Source of the DNA: SCUN01 sp046598935
GTDB taxonomy: Bacteria > Acidobacteriota > Vicinamibacteria > Vicinamibacterales > SCN-69-37
Direction: 5' to 3'
Assembly (NCBI GenBank): GCA_046598935.1
Contig: JBKJHW010000046.1
Span: 1-64,000, forward strand
Length of the DNA stretch: 64,000 bases
Shown: positions 40,330 to 50,260 of the stretch, in pieces
Layout: every line of letters starts with the position of its first letter
Numbering within the stretch: the stretch's first letter is position 1
The notes under the pieces: generated by a model
Database searches by the model: none
What the model was told of the DNA's origin: nothing
What the model saw: only the letters and a program-made list of their open reading frames with translations
Made by a program: the position numbers and the translations under genes

Positions 40330-41707
40330 TGTCTTCTACCCGGCAGCGCAGTTCGCCGTCGTTGAGCGTGACGCGCACAGTGTCGCCGGGCGTGGTCGCC
40401 GCGGCGCTTCGAATGATACTCGTCCGCGATTCGTTCCAGCACACGGCGTAGCCGCGGCCGAGGACCGCGAGCGGGCTCAGCGAATCGAGCCGGGCGGCCA
40501 GCGTGCCCGTGCGCGCGGACCGCGTGTCGGTGGTTCGCCGTCCGAGCGCGAGGAGCCGCCCGTCGGCGCGCACGACGCGCGTCCGCAGGTCGCTTGTGAT
40601 CCGGCGCAGGTCGCGCTGTTCCAGCCGCCGCCGCAGCGATTCGAACCGCGCGCCATGTGCCGCTACGCGTTCGAGTGCGGCCGACTCGAGCCGCAGCGAC
40701 AGGCGTTCGTGCTCGTTGTCGAGCATGACAACGCGCGTCGGCCAGTTCTCGAGCCGGAGATCGGCGGCATCCGCGCGCCGCCACAGCCGCTCGACGGCGG
40801 CGTTGGCGCACGACTTCAGCCGGTGCTCGGCGTTTCGAATGCGCCCGCGAAAGTTGTCCGCGCGATCGACGACGATCTCGGCGGCATTTGACGGCGTCGC
40901 CGCGCGGACGTCAGCGACGAAATCAGCGATCGTGAAGTCGACCTCATGCCCCACCGCCGAGATGACGGGCACGGGGCAGGCCGCAATCGCGCGGGCCAGC
41001 TGCTCGTCGTTGAATGCCCAGAGGTCTTCGGCCGAGCCGCCGCCGCGACCGATGATCACGACGTCGATCTCCGGCACCGCGACAATGGCGCGTAACGCGC
41101 GGACGAGATCCGCGGCCGCGCCCTCGCCCTGCACCCGCGCCGGACGGATGACGATCCGCGCATCGGGGTGCCGTTGTGTGAGCACGCGCACGATGTCGCG
41201 AACGGCTGCGCCGTCGAGCGATGTCACAACGCCGATCCGTCGGGGGAGCACCGGCAGCGGTCGCTTGCGCGCGGCGTCGAAGAGTCCCTCGGACTGCAAC
41301 AGTTTTTTGAGCTGCTCGAAAGCCAGCTGCAACGCGCCGGCGCCCGACGGTTCGAACTGGTCGGCGACGATCTGGTATTCGCCTTTCTGCTCGTACACGC
41401 TCAGCCGGCCGCGCGCGATCACGCGCATGCCGTCTTCAGGCTTGAACTTGAGCCGCAGTACCGTCGTGCGGAACATCACCCCGCGCAGCTGCGCCCGGTC
41501 ATCCTTGAGGGTGAAGTAGAGATGCCCGGAGCTCCACTGCTTGCAGTTTGAAAGCTCGCCCTCGACGGCCACGCCGTTGAATTCGGATTCGACCCGGTTC
41601 TTGAGCCGGGCCGTGAGCTCGCTGACCGAGACGGGGCCCGCCTTTGCTCTGCGAGCGTCCGACTGCGCCTCGGGTTCAAACGGCAGGATGTGCCAGTCGT
41701 CGTTCAC
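40322..41707 (-). CDS. xseA: Exonuclease VII large subunit
   Basis: A 461-residue subunit with an N-terminal OB fold (VSVSELTARLKNRVESEF...VAVEGELSNCKQWSSGHLYFTLKDD) and the catalytic part: RIGVVTSLDGAAVRDIV, VIIGRGGGSAEDLWAFNDE, PVISAVGHEVDFTIADFVADVRAATPSNAAE, then a long coiled coil and a C-terminal PLAVLGRGYAVC motif. All family landmarks are present. It lies 10 nt after the ymdB-like gene. Confidence 0.95.
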   Translation of the reverse strand: MNDDWHILPFEPEAQSDARRAKAGPVSVSELTARLKNRVESEFNGVAVEGELSNCKQWSSGHLYFTLKDDRAQLRGVMFRTTVLRLKFKPEDGMRVIARGRLSVYEQKGEYQIVADQFEPSGAGALQLAFEQLKKLLQSEGLFDAARKRPLPVLPRRIGVVTSLDGAAVRDIVRVLTQRHPDARIVIRPARVQGEGAAADLVRALRAIVAVPEIDVVIIGRGGGSAEDLWAFNDEQLARAIAACPVPVISAVGHEVDFTIADFVADVRAATPSNAAEIVVDRADNFRGRIRNAEHRLKSCANAAVERLWRRADAADLRLENWPTRVVMLDNEHERLSLRLESAALERVAAHGARFESLRRRLEQRDLRRITSDLRTRVVRADGRLLALGRRTTDTRSARTGTLAARLDSLSPLAVLGRGYAVCWNESRTSIIRSAAATTPGDTVRVTLNDGELRCRVEDNG

Positions 41708-41717
41708 GCCGGCCAGT

Positions 41718-42527
41718 CTATCCCGCGACGAGCGCGTCCACGTCCTTGAGGGAAAGGCTCAGCCGCTTGATCGACACGGCCTTACCGGTCTTTTCGTCGG
41801 CTTCGACGATGACCCCGTTCATGCGCGGGTTGTCGCGGGCCGGTTCAAATCGCTGCGGCATGCCGGAGAGGAATTTGGCCACGATCGCGTGGCGGTCGAC
41901 GCCGATGACGCCGTCGTGCGGACCCGTCATGCCGGCATCGGTGATGTACGCCGTGCCCTGCGGCAGCACGCGTTCGTCGGCGGTCTGCACGTGTGTGTGC
42001 GTGCCGACCATGACCGTGGCCTTGCCGTCGAGATGCCAGCCCATCGCCACTTTCTCGGATGTGGCTTCAGCGTGAAAATCGACGAAAACAATTGCCGCGT
42101 CCTTCTTGACCTTTTCAATCTCCGTCAGGACGACGCGGAACGGATCGTCGATCGGCGTCATGAACACGCGGCCCATGATGTTGACGACGCCGACGTTGAC
42201 GCCGTTTGACGCGCGCGTGACGTAATGTCCGCCGCCCGGTGCGCCGGCCGGCAGGTTCGCGGGCCGCAGGAGCCGCGACTCCTGGGCGAAAAACGGCATG
42301 ATCTCTTTCTTGTCGAACGTGTGATTGCCGCCCGTCATGACATGCACGCCAAGATCGAGGATCTCGTTCGCGATTTCCGGCGTGACGCCGAAGCCGGCCG
42401 CCGCGTTTTCCACATTCACGATCACGCAGTGAATGTCGTGAGCGCTCACGATCGCGCCGAGCCCGCGCTGGAGGATGTCGCGGCCGGGACGGCCGAAGAT
42501 GTCGCCAATAAACAGGATGCGCGTCAC
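41718..42527 (-). CDS. YmdB-type metallophosphoesterase (TIGR00282)
   Basis: A 269-residue cytoplasmic enzyme: RILFIGDIFGRPGRDIL (metal Asp), VENAAAGFGVTP, VMTGGNHTFDKKEIM, VDFHAEATSEKVAMGWHLDG, VGTHTHVQTADERVLPQGTAYITDAGMTGPHDGVIG. The family cleaves 2',3'-cAMP/cGMP; in Bacillus YmdB affects biofilm formation. The start overlaps the hsp20 stop by four bases. Confidence 0.92.
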   Translation of the reverse strand: MTRILFIGDIFGRPGRDILQRGLGAIVSAHDIHCVIVNVENAAAGFGVTPEIANEILDLGVHVMTGGNHTFDKKEIMPFFAQESRLLRPANLPAGAPGGGHYVTRASNGVNVGVVNIMGRVFMTPIDDPFRVVLTEIEKVKKDAAIVFVDFHAEATSEKVAMGWHLDGKATVMVGTHTHVQTADERVLPQGTAYITDAGMTGPHDGVIGVDRHAIVAKFLSGMPQRFEPARDNPRMNGVIVEADEKTGKAVSIKRLSLSLKDVDALVAG

Positions 42528-42958
42528 GGCTGCTCGACCGTTTCGATCGTGACCTGCACGAGCTTGCCGCGCCGATCGTCGATCGGCGGCAGCACGACGC
42601 GGAGCAGGCCGTTCTCGAGAATCGCCCTCGCGCGTTTGCCGTCGAACGCGCCGGCGATACGCACCGCGCGCGCAAACCGTCCGTAGGTGCGCTCGGCGAG
42701 ATGGAAGCGCGCGTTCGCCGGCGCGGCCGGCACGAGCTTGACCCCGACGATCATCACGGTGTTTGCGCGGATGGCGACGCGCAGCGAATCGGGCCGCACG
42801 CCGGGAACGTCGACGACCACTTCAGTCGCCTCCGTGGTTTCCATGATGTCGAGTGCCGGGCGACATTCACCGGAGAGATGCGACGCGCCGGTAACGTCGA
42901 GGTCGAGCTCGTCCAGGAGTTGGCGGGCGTCGGCGGCGATCACAGCAGCGTCATTCAT
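42524..42958 (-). CDS. Hsp20/alpha-crystallin small heat-shock protein
   Basis: A 144-residue chaperone. RPALDIMETTEATEVVVDVPGVRPDSLRVAIRANTVMIVGVK begins the alpha-crystallin domain, RTYGRFARAVRIAGAFDGKRARAILENGLLRVVLPP is its conserved end; the usual A-x-x-x-G-V-L motif reads ARAILENGLLRV. It holds unfolded proteins. First gene of the unit running to nadK; a spacer of 73 bp separates it from gatA. Confidence 0.9.
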   Translation of the reverse strand: MNDAAVIAADARQLLDELDLDVTGASHLSGECRPALDIMETTEATEVVVDVPGVRPDSLRVAIRANTVMIVGVKLVPAAPANARFHLAERTYGRFARAVRIAGAFDGKRARAILENGLLRVVLPPIDDRRGKLVQVTIETVEQP

Positions 42959-43031
42959 TGGTGGTTACAAACAATGTTAATCCCCCAAAGTGCGCCGAAA
43001 TATGAGTTTCTCAAGGCGCGGGAAGTCGCGA

Positions 43032-44474
43032 TTAACTAAACCGCTCGTAGGCGTCGGCGCAACGCAGGATCATCGCCTCGTCCCACGGTTTTCCGAGAAA
43101 CTGCATCCCGATCGGCAGGCCAGGCTGGCCTGCCGTTTTGCCGCACGGCACGCTGATCCCGGGAATGCCGGCAAGATTCGCGCTCACCGTGAACACATCA
43201 GCCAGATACATCTGCAGCGGATCGTCAACGCGCTCGCCGAACTTGAACGCCGGCACAGGGCTTGTCGGCATCAGGACCGTGTCGACCGTGCGGAATGCCT
43301 CATCGAAATCCCGCCGGATCAGCGTCCGCACCTGCTGCGCCTTCAAATAGTACGCATCGTAGTAGCCGGCGCTGAGCGCATACGTGCCGAGCATGATGCG
43401 CCGCTTGACCTCGGCGCCAAATCCCGCCGCGCGCGTCGCTTCATACATGGAGCCGAGCGACGATCCCGGAACCCGCAACCCGTACCGCACGCCGTCGAAC
43501 CGCGCCAGGTTCGAGCTCGCTTCAGCCGTCGCAACGAGGTAGTAAACCGGGATCGCGTGGCGACTGTGCGGCAAATCAATATTGACGATGGCGGCGCCGC
43601 GCGACGCCAGCAGCTTCACCGCGGTTGCGAACGCCGCGCCCACTTCCGGATCCACGCCGTCGTCGAGCAGGCTCCACGGCACGCCGATGCGCACGCCGTC
43701 GACCGCACCGTCGAGCGCCGGCACGAGCGCGGGCGCCGGCGCATCCGCACTCGTCGCATCGCGGCCGTCGCGCCCCGAGATCACCTCCAGCGCGAGCGCC
43801 GCATCGCGGACTGTTGTCGCGAACGGCCCGATCTGATCGAGCGACGACGCAAACGCGATCAGCCCGTACCGTGAGACGCGGCCGTAGGTCGGCTTGAGAC
43901 CGACGACTCCGCACATCGCGGCAGGCTGGCGGATCGATCCGCCGGTGTCCGATCCGAGCGACAGCGGCGTCATGCCGGCCGCGACGGCGACGGCCGAGCC
44001 GCCGCTCGATCCGCCGGGCGTGCGCGAAGGATCGGCGGGATTTCTCGACGGGCCGAACGCGGAGTTTTCCGTCGACGACCCCATCGCAAACTCGTCGCAC
44101 GTGGTTTTGCCGATGATGACGGCGCCCGCCGCTTCGAGTTTCTCGATGACCGTCGCGTCGTACGGCGACACGAAATGCTCGAGCATCTTCGAGCCCGCCG
44201 TCGTGACGCTGCCGCGCATCACGATGTTGTCTTTGATCGCGATCGGCACGCCGTGGAGGGGGCCCGCCGGCGCGGTCTGCTTGTCGAGCGTTGCGGCGCG
44301 GGCGCGCGCGCGATCGGCGAGCACGAGCTGAAAAGCGTGAAGGGCCGGAGCGGCATCGGAGCGGCTGGTGTCGAGCGCCTCGATCCGTGCGAGCGCGTCT
44401 TCGCAAACGCCCGCCGCGGTCTGGTCTTTATTGAGAATAGATTCGCGAATCGAGATCGCCGTGGCAGCATGCAT
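43032..44474 (-). CDS. gatA: Aspartyl/glutamyl-tRNA amidotransferase subunit A
   Basis: A 480-residue amidase-signature enzyme that releases ammonia from Gln to convert Glu-tRNA-Gln or Asp-tRNA-Asn. The Ser-cisSer-Lys triad is visible: Lys in GVPIAIKDNI, the cis-Ser in GGSSGGSAVAV, the nucleophile in GSDTGGSIRQPA. C-terminus has PVPAFKFGERVDDPLQMYLADVFT. The ATG overlaps the gatC stop (TGATG). gatB is not in the window. Confidence 0.95.
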   Translation of the reverse strand: MHAATAISIRESILNKDQTAAGVCEDALARIEALDTSRSDAAPALHAFQLVLADRARARAATLDKQTAPAGPLHGVPIAIKDNIVMRGSVTTAGSKMLEHFVSPYDATVIEKLEAAGAVIIGKTTCDEFAMGSSTENSAFGPSRNPADPSRTPGGSSGGSAVAVAAGMTPLSLGSDTGGSIRQPAAMCGVVGLKPTYGRVSRYGLIAFASSLDQIGPFATTVRDAALALEVISGRDGRDATSADAPAPALVPALDGAVDGVRIGVPWSLLDDGVDPEVGAAFATAVKLLASRGAAIVNIDLPHSRHAIPVYYLVATAEASSNLARFDGVRYGLRVPGSSLGSMYEATRAAGFGAEVKRRIMLGTYALSAGYYDAYYLKAQQVRTLIRRDFDEAFRTVDTVLMPTSPVPAFKFGERVDDPLQMYLADVFTVSANLAGIPGISVPCGKTAGQPGLPIGMQFLGKPWDEAMILRCADAYERFS

Positions 44475-44767
44475 CAGCCGACGACCTTCGGGACGACGAA
44501 CGTGCCCGTCGCCGTGTCGCCGCCGGGCGCGTTCGAGAGCGCATCGCCGCTCGAGAGCGATGCCCCGGGCGAGTCTTCGCGCCATTCGCCCTGCCGGGCG
44601 GTGCCGTCATAGGGTGGCACGCCGGAGGTGTCGACAGACTGCAGGCTGTCGGCGTAGTCGAGAATGCTGGTCAGCTGGCGAGTGTAAAGATCGAGTTCGG
44701 AATCGGTGAGCTCGAGCCGGGCCAGCGTGGCGATGCGCTGCGCCGCGGCGCGCGTCAACGTGGACAT
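44474..44767 (-). CDS. gatC: Aspartyl/glutamyl-tRNA amidotransferase subunit C
   Basis: A 97-residue protein wrapping the GatA-GatB interface: LTRAAAQRIATLARLELTDSELDLYTRQLTSILDYADSLQSVDTSGVPPY, the GatC signature, then an acidic linker and FVVPKVVG. A TAGCAT box ends 6 nt before the ATG, overlapping a palindromic ATGCTAGCAT shared with the divergent S1/P1 gene. Confidence 0.93.
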   Translation of the reverse strand: MSTLTRAAAQRIATLARLELTDSELDLYTRQLTSILDYADSLQSVDTSGVPPYDGTARQGEWREDSPGASLSSGDALSNAPGGDTATGTFVVPKVVG

Positions 44768-44800
44768 TCGAGGATGCTAGCATGTGCCTATGGAGCAACC

Positions 44801-45718
44801 ATGACGCGTGCAACGGGCAATAAGCTGACGGCAGTCCTCCTCGGAGCGGCGTGCGCCGCGCTCGGATTCCAGGCGTCGGTGTCGGCCTGGGGCATGGACG
44901 TGCATCGCATGATCACGCGGCGCGCCATCGAAGGATTGCCGGCCGATGTGAAGCCGTTCTTCATGGCGAAAGCCGACTTCATCGCCGAGCGTTCGGTTGA
45001 TCCCGACCTCTGGATCACGGCGGATCTTCAAGGCAAACTCGGCAACGAAGCGCCGAATCACTTTCTCGACTACGACGGCTTCAAAGATCCATTCCCGTTC
45101 AAGAATGTCCCGCGCGATTGGGACGCGGTCGTGCAGAAGTACGGCGCCGAGCTGGCGAACAAAAACGGCCGCGTGCCGTGGCGCGCCGAAGAGATCTTCA
45201 ACAAAATGGTGGAGCAGTTCACCAACATGGCGCGCCCGAACCCGGGCCGCGCCGGCGAGAATGTCCGGTACCTCGCGGCGGTCCTCGCGCACTACGTCGA
45301 GGATTCGCACCAGCCGTTTCACGCCGTCGAGGCCTACGATGGCCAGCCGAATCAGCGCGGCATCCACGCGCGTTTCGAGACGGAGCTCGTGCTGAGAAAC
45401 AAGGCTCGATTCAGCGCCGTGCCCGTGGTGATCACGCCGGTGACAGACATCAAGACGTTCATCTTCGACGCGTTGCTCGACGACCAGCAGTACGTGCCGC
45501 AGATTCTTGACGCCGACAAACGCGCGATCGTGGGCAAGGAGTTCTATGACGACGCCTATTTCGCAGACTTCGCGAAGAACGGCGCGCTCGACATTGCGGT
45601 CAAGCGCTACGGCGATTCGGCAAGCGCCATCGCCAGCGTCTGGGTGGCTGCCTGGCAGAAAGCCGGCAAACCCAAACTCGACGATCCGGCACGCACGCCA
45701 TCCAGGATCCGCCGGTAG
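44801..45718 (+). CDS. Secreted S1/P1-type nuclease (zinc-dependent)
   Basis: A 305-residue exported enzyme. ATG 44801 has GGAG 5 nt upstream; the signal peptide ends VSA-WGMDVHRMI, so the mature N-terminal Trp, a zinc ligand in this fold, is correctly placed. Other ligands: His in DVHRMITRRAI, Asp/His in NHFLDYD and LAHYVEDSHQPFHAVE. The family includes S1/P1 nucleases and zinc phospholipase C. Which substrate is cut cannot be told. lpxD starts 9 nt after it. Confidence 0.87.
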   Translation: MTRATGNKLTAVLLGAACAALGFQASVSAWGMDVHRMITRRAIEGLPADVKPFFMAKADFIAERSVDPDLWITADLQGKLGNEAPNHFLDYDGFKDPFPFKNVPRDWDAVVQKYGAELANKNGRVPWRAEEIFNKMVEQFTNMARPNPGRAGENVRYLAAVLAHYVEDSHQPFHAVEAYDGQPNQRGIHARFETELVLRNKARFSAVPVVITPVTDIKTFIFDALLDDQQYVPQILDADKRAIVGKEFYDDAYFADFAKNGALDIAVKRYGDSASAIASVWVAAWQKAGKPKLDDPARTPSRIRR

Positions 45719-45727
45719 ATCGCACCG

Positions 45728-46711
45728 ATGCGATTGTCTGAACTTGCAAAGGCGCTCGGCTGCACGCTCGAAGAGTACGCGCGTGCCGGCGAGAGCGCCG
45801 ACGTCACGCGCGTCGCCGGTCTCGAAGAGGCTGGCCCCGGTGATGTGACGTTTCTCTCGAATCCGAAATACGCCAGGCACGTCGCGAACACGCGGGCGGC
45901 GGCCATCATCGCCGACGCGACGCTCACCTCGGCGCCCTGTCCGATCATCCGCAGCAAGCAGCCGTACGTGACGTTTGCTGAAACCCTCGCGCTGTTGAGT
46001 CCGCGGCGGACGCCGGCGGCAGGCATTCATGCGACGGCGGTCGTCGAGACGGGCGCGGTCGTGGCGTCATCGGCATCCATCGGCGCGTTCGTGTTCGTCG
46101 GCGCCGGCTCAACCATCGGCGACCGCACCATCGTCATGCCGCACGCCGTCATCGGACCCGGCGTGACGATTGGCGCCGACTGCCTGATTCATGCGCATGT
46201 GTCGGTTCGAGAGGATGTGAGTATCGGCGACCGCGTGATCCTCCAGGACTCGGTCGTGGTCGGCAGCGATGGATTCGGATTTGCGAAGCGCGCCGACGGC
46301 ACGCACCACAAGATCCCGCAGGTCGGCCGCGTCGTGATCGAAGACGACGTCGAGATCGGCGCGCATTCGGCGGTGGACCGTCCGGCGGTGGGCGAGACGC
46401 GCATCGCGGCCGGCAGCAAAATCGACAATCTCGTGCAGATCGCGCACGGCGTGAAGATCGGGCAGCGCGTGCTGCTGGCCGCGCAGGTCGGCATCGCCGG
46501 CAGCACTACCATCGAAGATGACGTGGTGTTTGCGGGCCAGTCCGGGGCGGTTGGACATGTGCGCGTGGGGAAGGGCTCGATCGTCACGGCGAAGTCCGGC
46601 GTCACGCACAATCTTCCGCCCGGTTCCGCGGTGTCCGGCTTCCCGGCGTTCGACCTGAAAGAATGGAAGAAGGCGTCGGTCGCGTTCCGCAAGCTCGGCC
46701 GGAAGCGGTGA
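45728..46711 (+). CDS. lpxD: UDP-3-O-acylglucosamine N-acyltransferase
   Basis: LpxD adds the second acyl chain in lipid A synthesis. The 327-residue product has the N-terminal uridine-binding domain (GLEEAGPGDVTFLSNPKYARH), a left-handed beta-helix of hexapeptide repeats, the conserved DGFGFAKRADGTHHKIPQ loop, the catalytic His in LVQIAHGVKIG and a C-terminal helix (AFDLKEWKKASVAFRKLGRK). It shows that the organism has an LPS-type outer membrane. Confidence 0.95.
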   Translation: MRLSELAKALGCTLEEYARAGESADVTRVAGLEEAGPGDVTFLSNPKYARHVANTRAAAIIADATLTSAPCPIIRSKQPYVTFAETLALLSPRRTPAAGIHATAVVETGAVVASSASIGAFVFVGAGSTIGDRTIVMPHAVIGPGVTIGADCLIHAHVSVREDVSIGDRVILQDSVVVGSDGFGFAKRADGTHHKIPQVGRVVIEDDVEIGAHSAVDRPAVGETRIAAGSKIDNLVQIAHGVKIGQRVLLAAQVGIAGSTTIEDDVVFAGQSGAVGHVRVGKGSIVTAKSGVTHNLPPGSAVSGFPAFDLKEWKKASVAFRKLGRKR

Positions 46712-46724
46712 CATAATCCGGACA

Positions 46725-48080
46725 ATGGTCCGCAAATTGATCGTGCGCGCGCTGGCGGCCGCCGGCGCGCTGGTGCTGTTGTTGCCGCTGGTCGCCGCCG
46801 CTCCCGCTGAGGTCATTCCCCGGCCGCCGAAATTCAACTACACGATGGACACGCTGCCCAACGGGCTGCAGGTCGTCTATCTCGAAGATCACTCCACGCC
46901 GATCGTGCATCTGTCGGTGTCGTACCACGTCGGCTCCAAAGACGAGAAGGTCGGGCGCACGGGATTCGCGCATCTGTTCGAGCACCTGATGTTCAAGGGA
47001 TCGAAGAACGTCGGCCCCGATGAGCATCCCTCGTCGATCACCGGCATCGGCGGGCAGAGCAACGCGTTCACGACCGAAGACGAGACGGTGTACTGGGAGA
47101 CGGTGCCGTCGCAATACCTGCCGTTCGTGCTGTGGCTCGAAGCCGACCGCATGGCGTCGCTGCAGATCGACGAGACGAAATTCAAGAACGAGCGCGAGGT
47201 CGTGAAGGAAGAGCGCCGCATGCGCTTCGACAATCAGCCGTTCGGCAATCTGTCGGAAGTCCTGAATGACAAGGCGTTCACGGTGAGCGGCTACAAGCAC
47301 GAGACGATCGGCAGCATGAAGGATCTCGAAGCCGCGACGATTCGCGACGTCATCGACTTTCACGACACGTACTACGTTCCGAGCAACGCTGTCGTGGCGA
47401 TTGTGGGCGACTTCGATACGGCGATGGCCAAGCAGCTCGTGCAGCAGTACATGGCGCGCGTGCCGAAAGGCAAGCCCGTCGTCCGCGACCTGGCGAAGGA
47501 ACCGCCGCAGACCGCGGAGCGCCGTTTCAATCTTCAGGAGAACTGGCCGCTGCCGGCGGTGATTGTGGCGTATCACACTGCAGCAGACGCCACGCCCGAC
47601 GCGTATCCGACGCATGTGCTCGACAAGATCATGACCGACGGCGACAGCTCGCGGATCTATCGCAGCCTGGTCTACGAGAAGCGGCTCGCGCTCGCGGCGT
47701 TCGGCACGGCAAAGATCATCGAGCAGCCGAATCTGATGTACGCGGTGGCGATCGTCCAGCCCGGCAACAAGCCCGAGGACGTGCTCAAAGAATTGATCGC
47801 GCAGTTTGACCGGCTGAAGACGGAGCCTGTGAGCGACGCCGAGCTCAATCGCGCCAAGCGGCAGTGGGCGCGCGATTACATCCTGGGCCGCGAGACGATT
47901 CAGCAAAAGGCCCTGCACCTCTCGCACGCGATCGTCATTCACAACGACATCAAAAGCGCAGACGGCGAGTTCGATCTGTTCCAGAACGTCACGGCCGGCG
48001 ACATCATGCGAGTCGCGCAGACCTACTTCAAGCCGGAGAACCGCACCGTGATGACCATCATGCCGAGGGGTGGACGATGA
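46725..48080 (+). CDS. M16 zinc peptidase, active-site-bearing subunit
   Basis: A 451-residue exported protein: signal peptide (LAAAGALVLLLPLVAAAP), then an M16 (pitrilysin-type) peptidase. The inverted zinc motif HxxEH is in GFAHLFEHLMFKGSKN, with the distal Glu in EREVVKEERRMRFD. Together with the next gene it forms the usual active/inactive M16 pair that closes as a clamshell to degrade peptides in the periplasm. A CATAAT box ends 7 nt before the ATG. Lies between lpxD and lpxB. Confidence 0.92.
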   Translation: MVRKLIVRALAAAGALVLLLPLVAAAPAEVIPRPPKFNYTMDTLPNGLQVVYLEDHSTPIVHLSVSYHVGSKDEKVGRTGFAHLFEHLMFKGSKNVGPDEHPSSITGIGGQSNAFTTEDETVYWETVPSQYLPFVLWLEADRMASLQIDETKFKNEREVVKEERRMRFDNQPFGNLSEVLNDKAFTVSGYKHETIGSMKDLEAATIRDVIDFHDTYYVPSNAVVAIVGDFDTAMAKQLVQQYMARVPKGKPVVRDLAKEPPQTAERRFNLQENWPLPAVIVAYHTAADATPDAYPTHVLDKIMTDGDSSRIYRSLVYEKRLALAAFGTAKIIEQPNLMYAVAIVQPGNKPEDVLKELIAQFDRLKTEPVSDAELNRAKRQWARDYILGRETIQQKALHLSHAIVIHNDIKSADGEFDLFQNVTAGDIMRVAQTYFKPENRTVMTIMPRGGR

Positions 48081-50260
48081 AGTTCGTGTCCAGAATCTTG
48101 GCAATGGCCGCGTGCGCTGTACTCGTCGCCGCCCCGGTTGCCGCGCAGACGATTGGCGCCGCCAACTGGCCGGCCGAGCGCCCACCCCGGCCGCTGCCGG
48201 CGCGCACGCTGGCATTCCCGCCCTACGAGCTCAAGACACTGGCCAACGGCCTGCAGGTGCTTGTGATTCCGCATCACGAGCAGCCGTCGGTCAGCATGCG
48301 GCTCATCATCAAGGCCGGCGCTTCGCAGGATCCCGCGGAGAAGCCGGGCGTCGCCCAGATGGTCGCGTCGCTGCTCGATCAGGGCACGGCGACGAAGTCG
48401 TCGGAAGACGTCGCGAATCTGGTCGAATCATCCGGCGGACTCCTCGGCGTCGGCGCCGGCAACGAGCTCAGCTTCGTCAACTCCGGCGTCGTCAAAGACA
48501 AGTTCGTCGAGCTGATGGCGGTGATGGCGGAGATGGTGGCGCAACCCGCTTTCTCGCAGGCCGAGCTCGACCGGCAGAAGCAGCAGGCTGTGTCGGGCAT
48601 GCGGGTGCGCTACGAAGATCCAGGCTTCGTCGCCGACGTTGTCTACGACCGGCTGATCTACGGATTCCATCCGTACGGGCGCCCGCCCGGCGGTACGCCG
48701 GAGTCGCTCGCGAAGATCACGCGGAACGACCTCGCGGCATTCCATCGCACGTGGTTCGTGCCGAACAACTCGATTCTGGCGATCGTCGGCGACCTGACGT
48801 CGGCGGAAATGTTCGCCGGCGCCGAGAAGGCGTTCGGCGGCTGGGCAAAGAAGGACGTGCCCGGGCAGACGCAGGCCGATCCGCCGCCGGCGACGCGCCG
48901 CGTGGTGGTTGTCGACAAGCCCGGAGCCGTGCAGACCGAGATCCGCGCCGGGCATCTCACGCTGCCGCGCACGTCGCCGGATTGGCTGAATCTCGAGCTG
49001 CTCATCCGCGTGCTTGGCGGCGAGGGCGCGAACCGGTTGTTCAACGAGCTGCGCACGGATCGCGGCCTGACGTATGGCGCATCAGCGGATCTGCAGACGT
49101 TCAAGTTTTCCGGCGGCTTCGTCGCGTCGACCAGCACGCGCACGGAAGCGACAGGCGAGGCGCTGCGCGTGCTGGTCGATCAGATGTGGCGGCTTCAACG
49201 CGAACCTGTCCGCCAGGGCGAGCTGGGCGGCGTGAAGGATTACTACTCCGGCAGCTTTCCGCTGACGGTCGAAACGCCGAGCGCGATCGCGTTGCAGGTT
49301 CTGAACCAGATCTTCTACGGTCTCGATCTGAAGGACCTTGAACGGCTCCGCGAACGCGTCGACGGTGTGTCTGTACAGGACCTGCAGGCCACCGCGCGCA
49401 AGTGGATGTTTCCGGATCGCCTGTCGATCGTGCTCGTGGGCGACGCGTCGAAGTTCGTCGATCAGCTGAAGGCGCAGGGATTCGACAACTTCGAACGCAT
49501 CCCGATCGCCGAGCTCGACCTGACGTCGCCGACGCTCCGCAAAGGTGGACGCGCCGCCGCGCCGCCGGCCGCCGCGCCCGCCGTCGCGCCGACATCGACG
49601 GCGGTGCTCGATATCGTGAAGAAGATTGCCGACGCGAAGGGCGGCCTCGCCGCCTTGAAGGCGGTGTCGAGCGTCGACGTCTCGGCTCACGTCACGATCT
49701 TGGGCCAGGGCGCGCCTGTGAAGATGGCCACGCGCAATCTGATTTCATACCCCGGCAAGTTCCGCGTCGAAGCGGAGACGCCGAGCGGCAAGATGATCCA
49801 GGTCTTTACCGAGGGGCAGGCGTGGGTGGAAACACCGGCCGGCACCGTTGACGCGGATCCGGAATCGCGAGCCGACTACAAAGCCTCGGCCGCGCGCGAT
49901 TTGATTCCGCTGTTGATTGCGGCCGCCGAGGGCAGAGTCGGCGTCACGCAACTGCCGGCCGAAACAGTCAACGGCGCCCCCGCCGTGGCGCTCCGGTTCG
50001 CCGTCGACAGCGGCGGTCCGCTGATCCTTGTCGCCGACGCGAACACGTTTGAGGTGCGCGAGCTTCGGTATCCCACGGAAGCGGCGCCCGATGCGCCGCA
50101 GGCGATCGAACGCTTCGATGACTACCGCGAGGTTGGCGGGGTGCGCGTCGCCTTTCACGCCCGCGTTGAACGCGAAGGCCTTTCGATCGACCGCACCGTG
50201 ACCAACGCCCAATTCAACGTGCCGCTGGCAGCCTCTCTGTTCGTCAAAAAACCGGCGTGA
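48077..50260 (+). CDS. Inactive M16-like subunit fused to a LolA-like domain
   Basis: A 727-residue exported protein. Residues about 30-480 are M16-like (ELKTLANGLQVLVIPHHEQPSVSMRL...), but the HxxEH position reads GVAQMVASLLDQGT, so zinc binding is lost. After a Pro/Ala linker (AAAPPAAAPAVAPTS), residues about 515-727 resemble the LolA/outer-membrane lipoprotein-sorting fold (IADAKGGLAALKAVSSVDVSAHV, then VTNAQFNVPLAASLF), similar to the separate gene at 56403-57182. The start overlaps the active M16 gene by ATGA. Confidence 0.85.
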   Translation: MKFVSRILAMAACAVLVAAPVAAQTIGAANWPAERPPRPLPARTLAFPPYELKTLANGLQVLVIPHHEQPSVSMRLIIKAGASQDPAEKPGVAQMVASLLDQGTATKSSEDVANLVESSGGLLGVGAGNELSFVNSGVVKDKFVELMAVMAEMVAQPAFSQAELDRQKQQAVSGMRVRYEDPGFVADVVYDRLIYGFHPYGRPPGGTPESLAKITRNDLAAFHRTWFVPNNSILAIVGDLTSAEMFAGAEKAFGGWAKKDVPGQTQADPPPATRRVVVVDKPGAVQTEIRAGHLTLPRTSPDWLNLELLIRVLGGEGANRLFNELRTDRGLTYGASADLQTFKFSGGFVASTSTRTEATGEALRVLVDQMWRLQREPVRQGELGGVKDYYSGSFPLTVETPSAIALQVLNQIFYGLDLKDLERLRERVDGVSVQDLQATARKWMFPDRLSIVLVGDASKFVDQLKAQGFDNFERIPIAELDLTSPTLRKGGRAAAPPAAAPAVAPTSTAVLDIVKKIADAKGGLAALKAVSSVDVSAHVTILGQGAPVKMATRNLISYPGKFRVEAETPSGKMIQVFTEGQAWVETPAGTVDADPESRADYKASAARDLIPLLIAAAEGRVGVTQLPAETVNGAPAVALRFAVDSGGPLILVADANTFEVRELRYPTEAAPDAPQAIERFDDYREVGGVRVAFHARVEREGLSIDRTVTNAQFNVPLAASLFVKKPA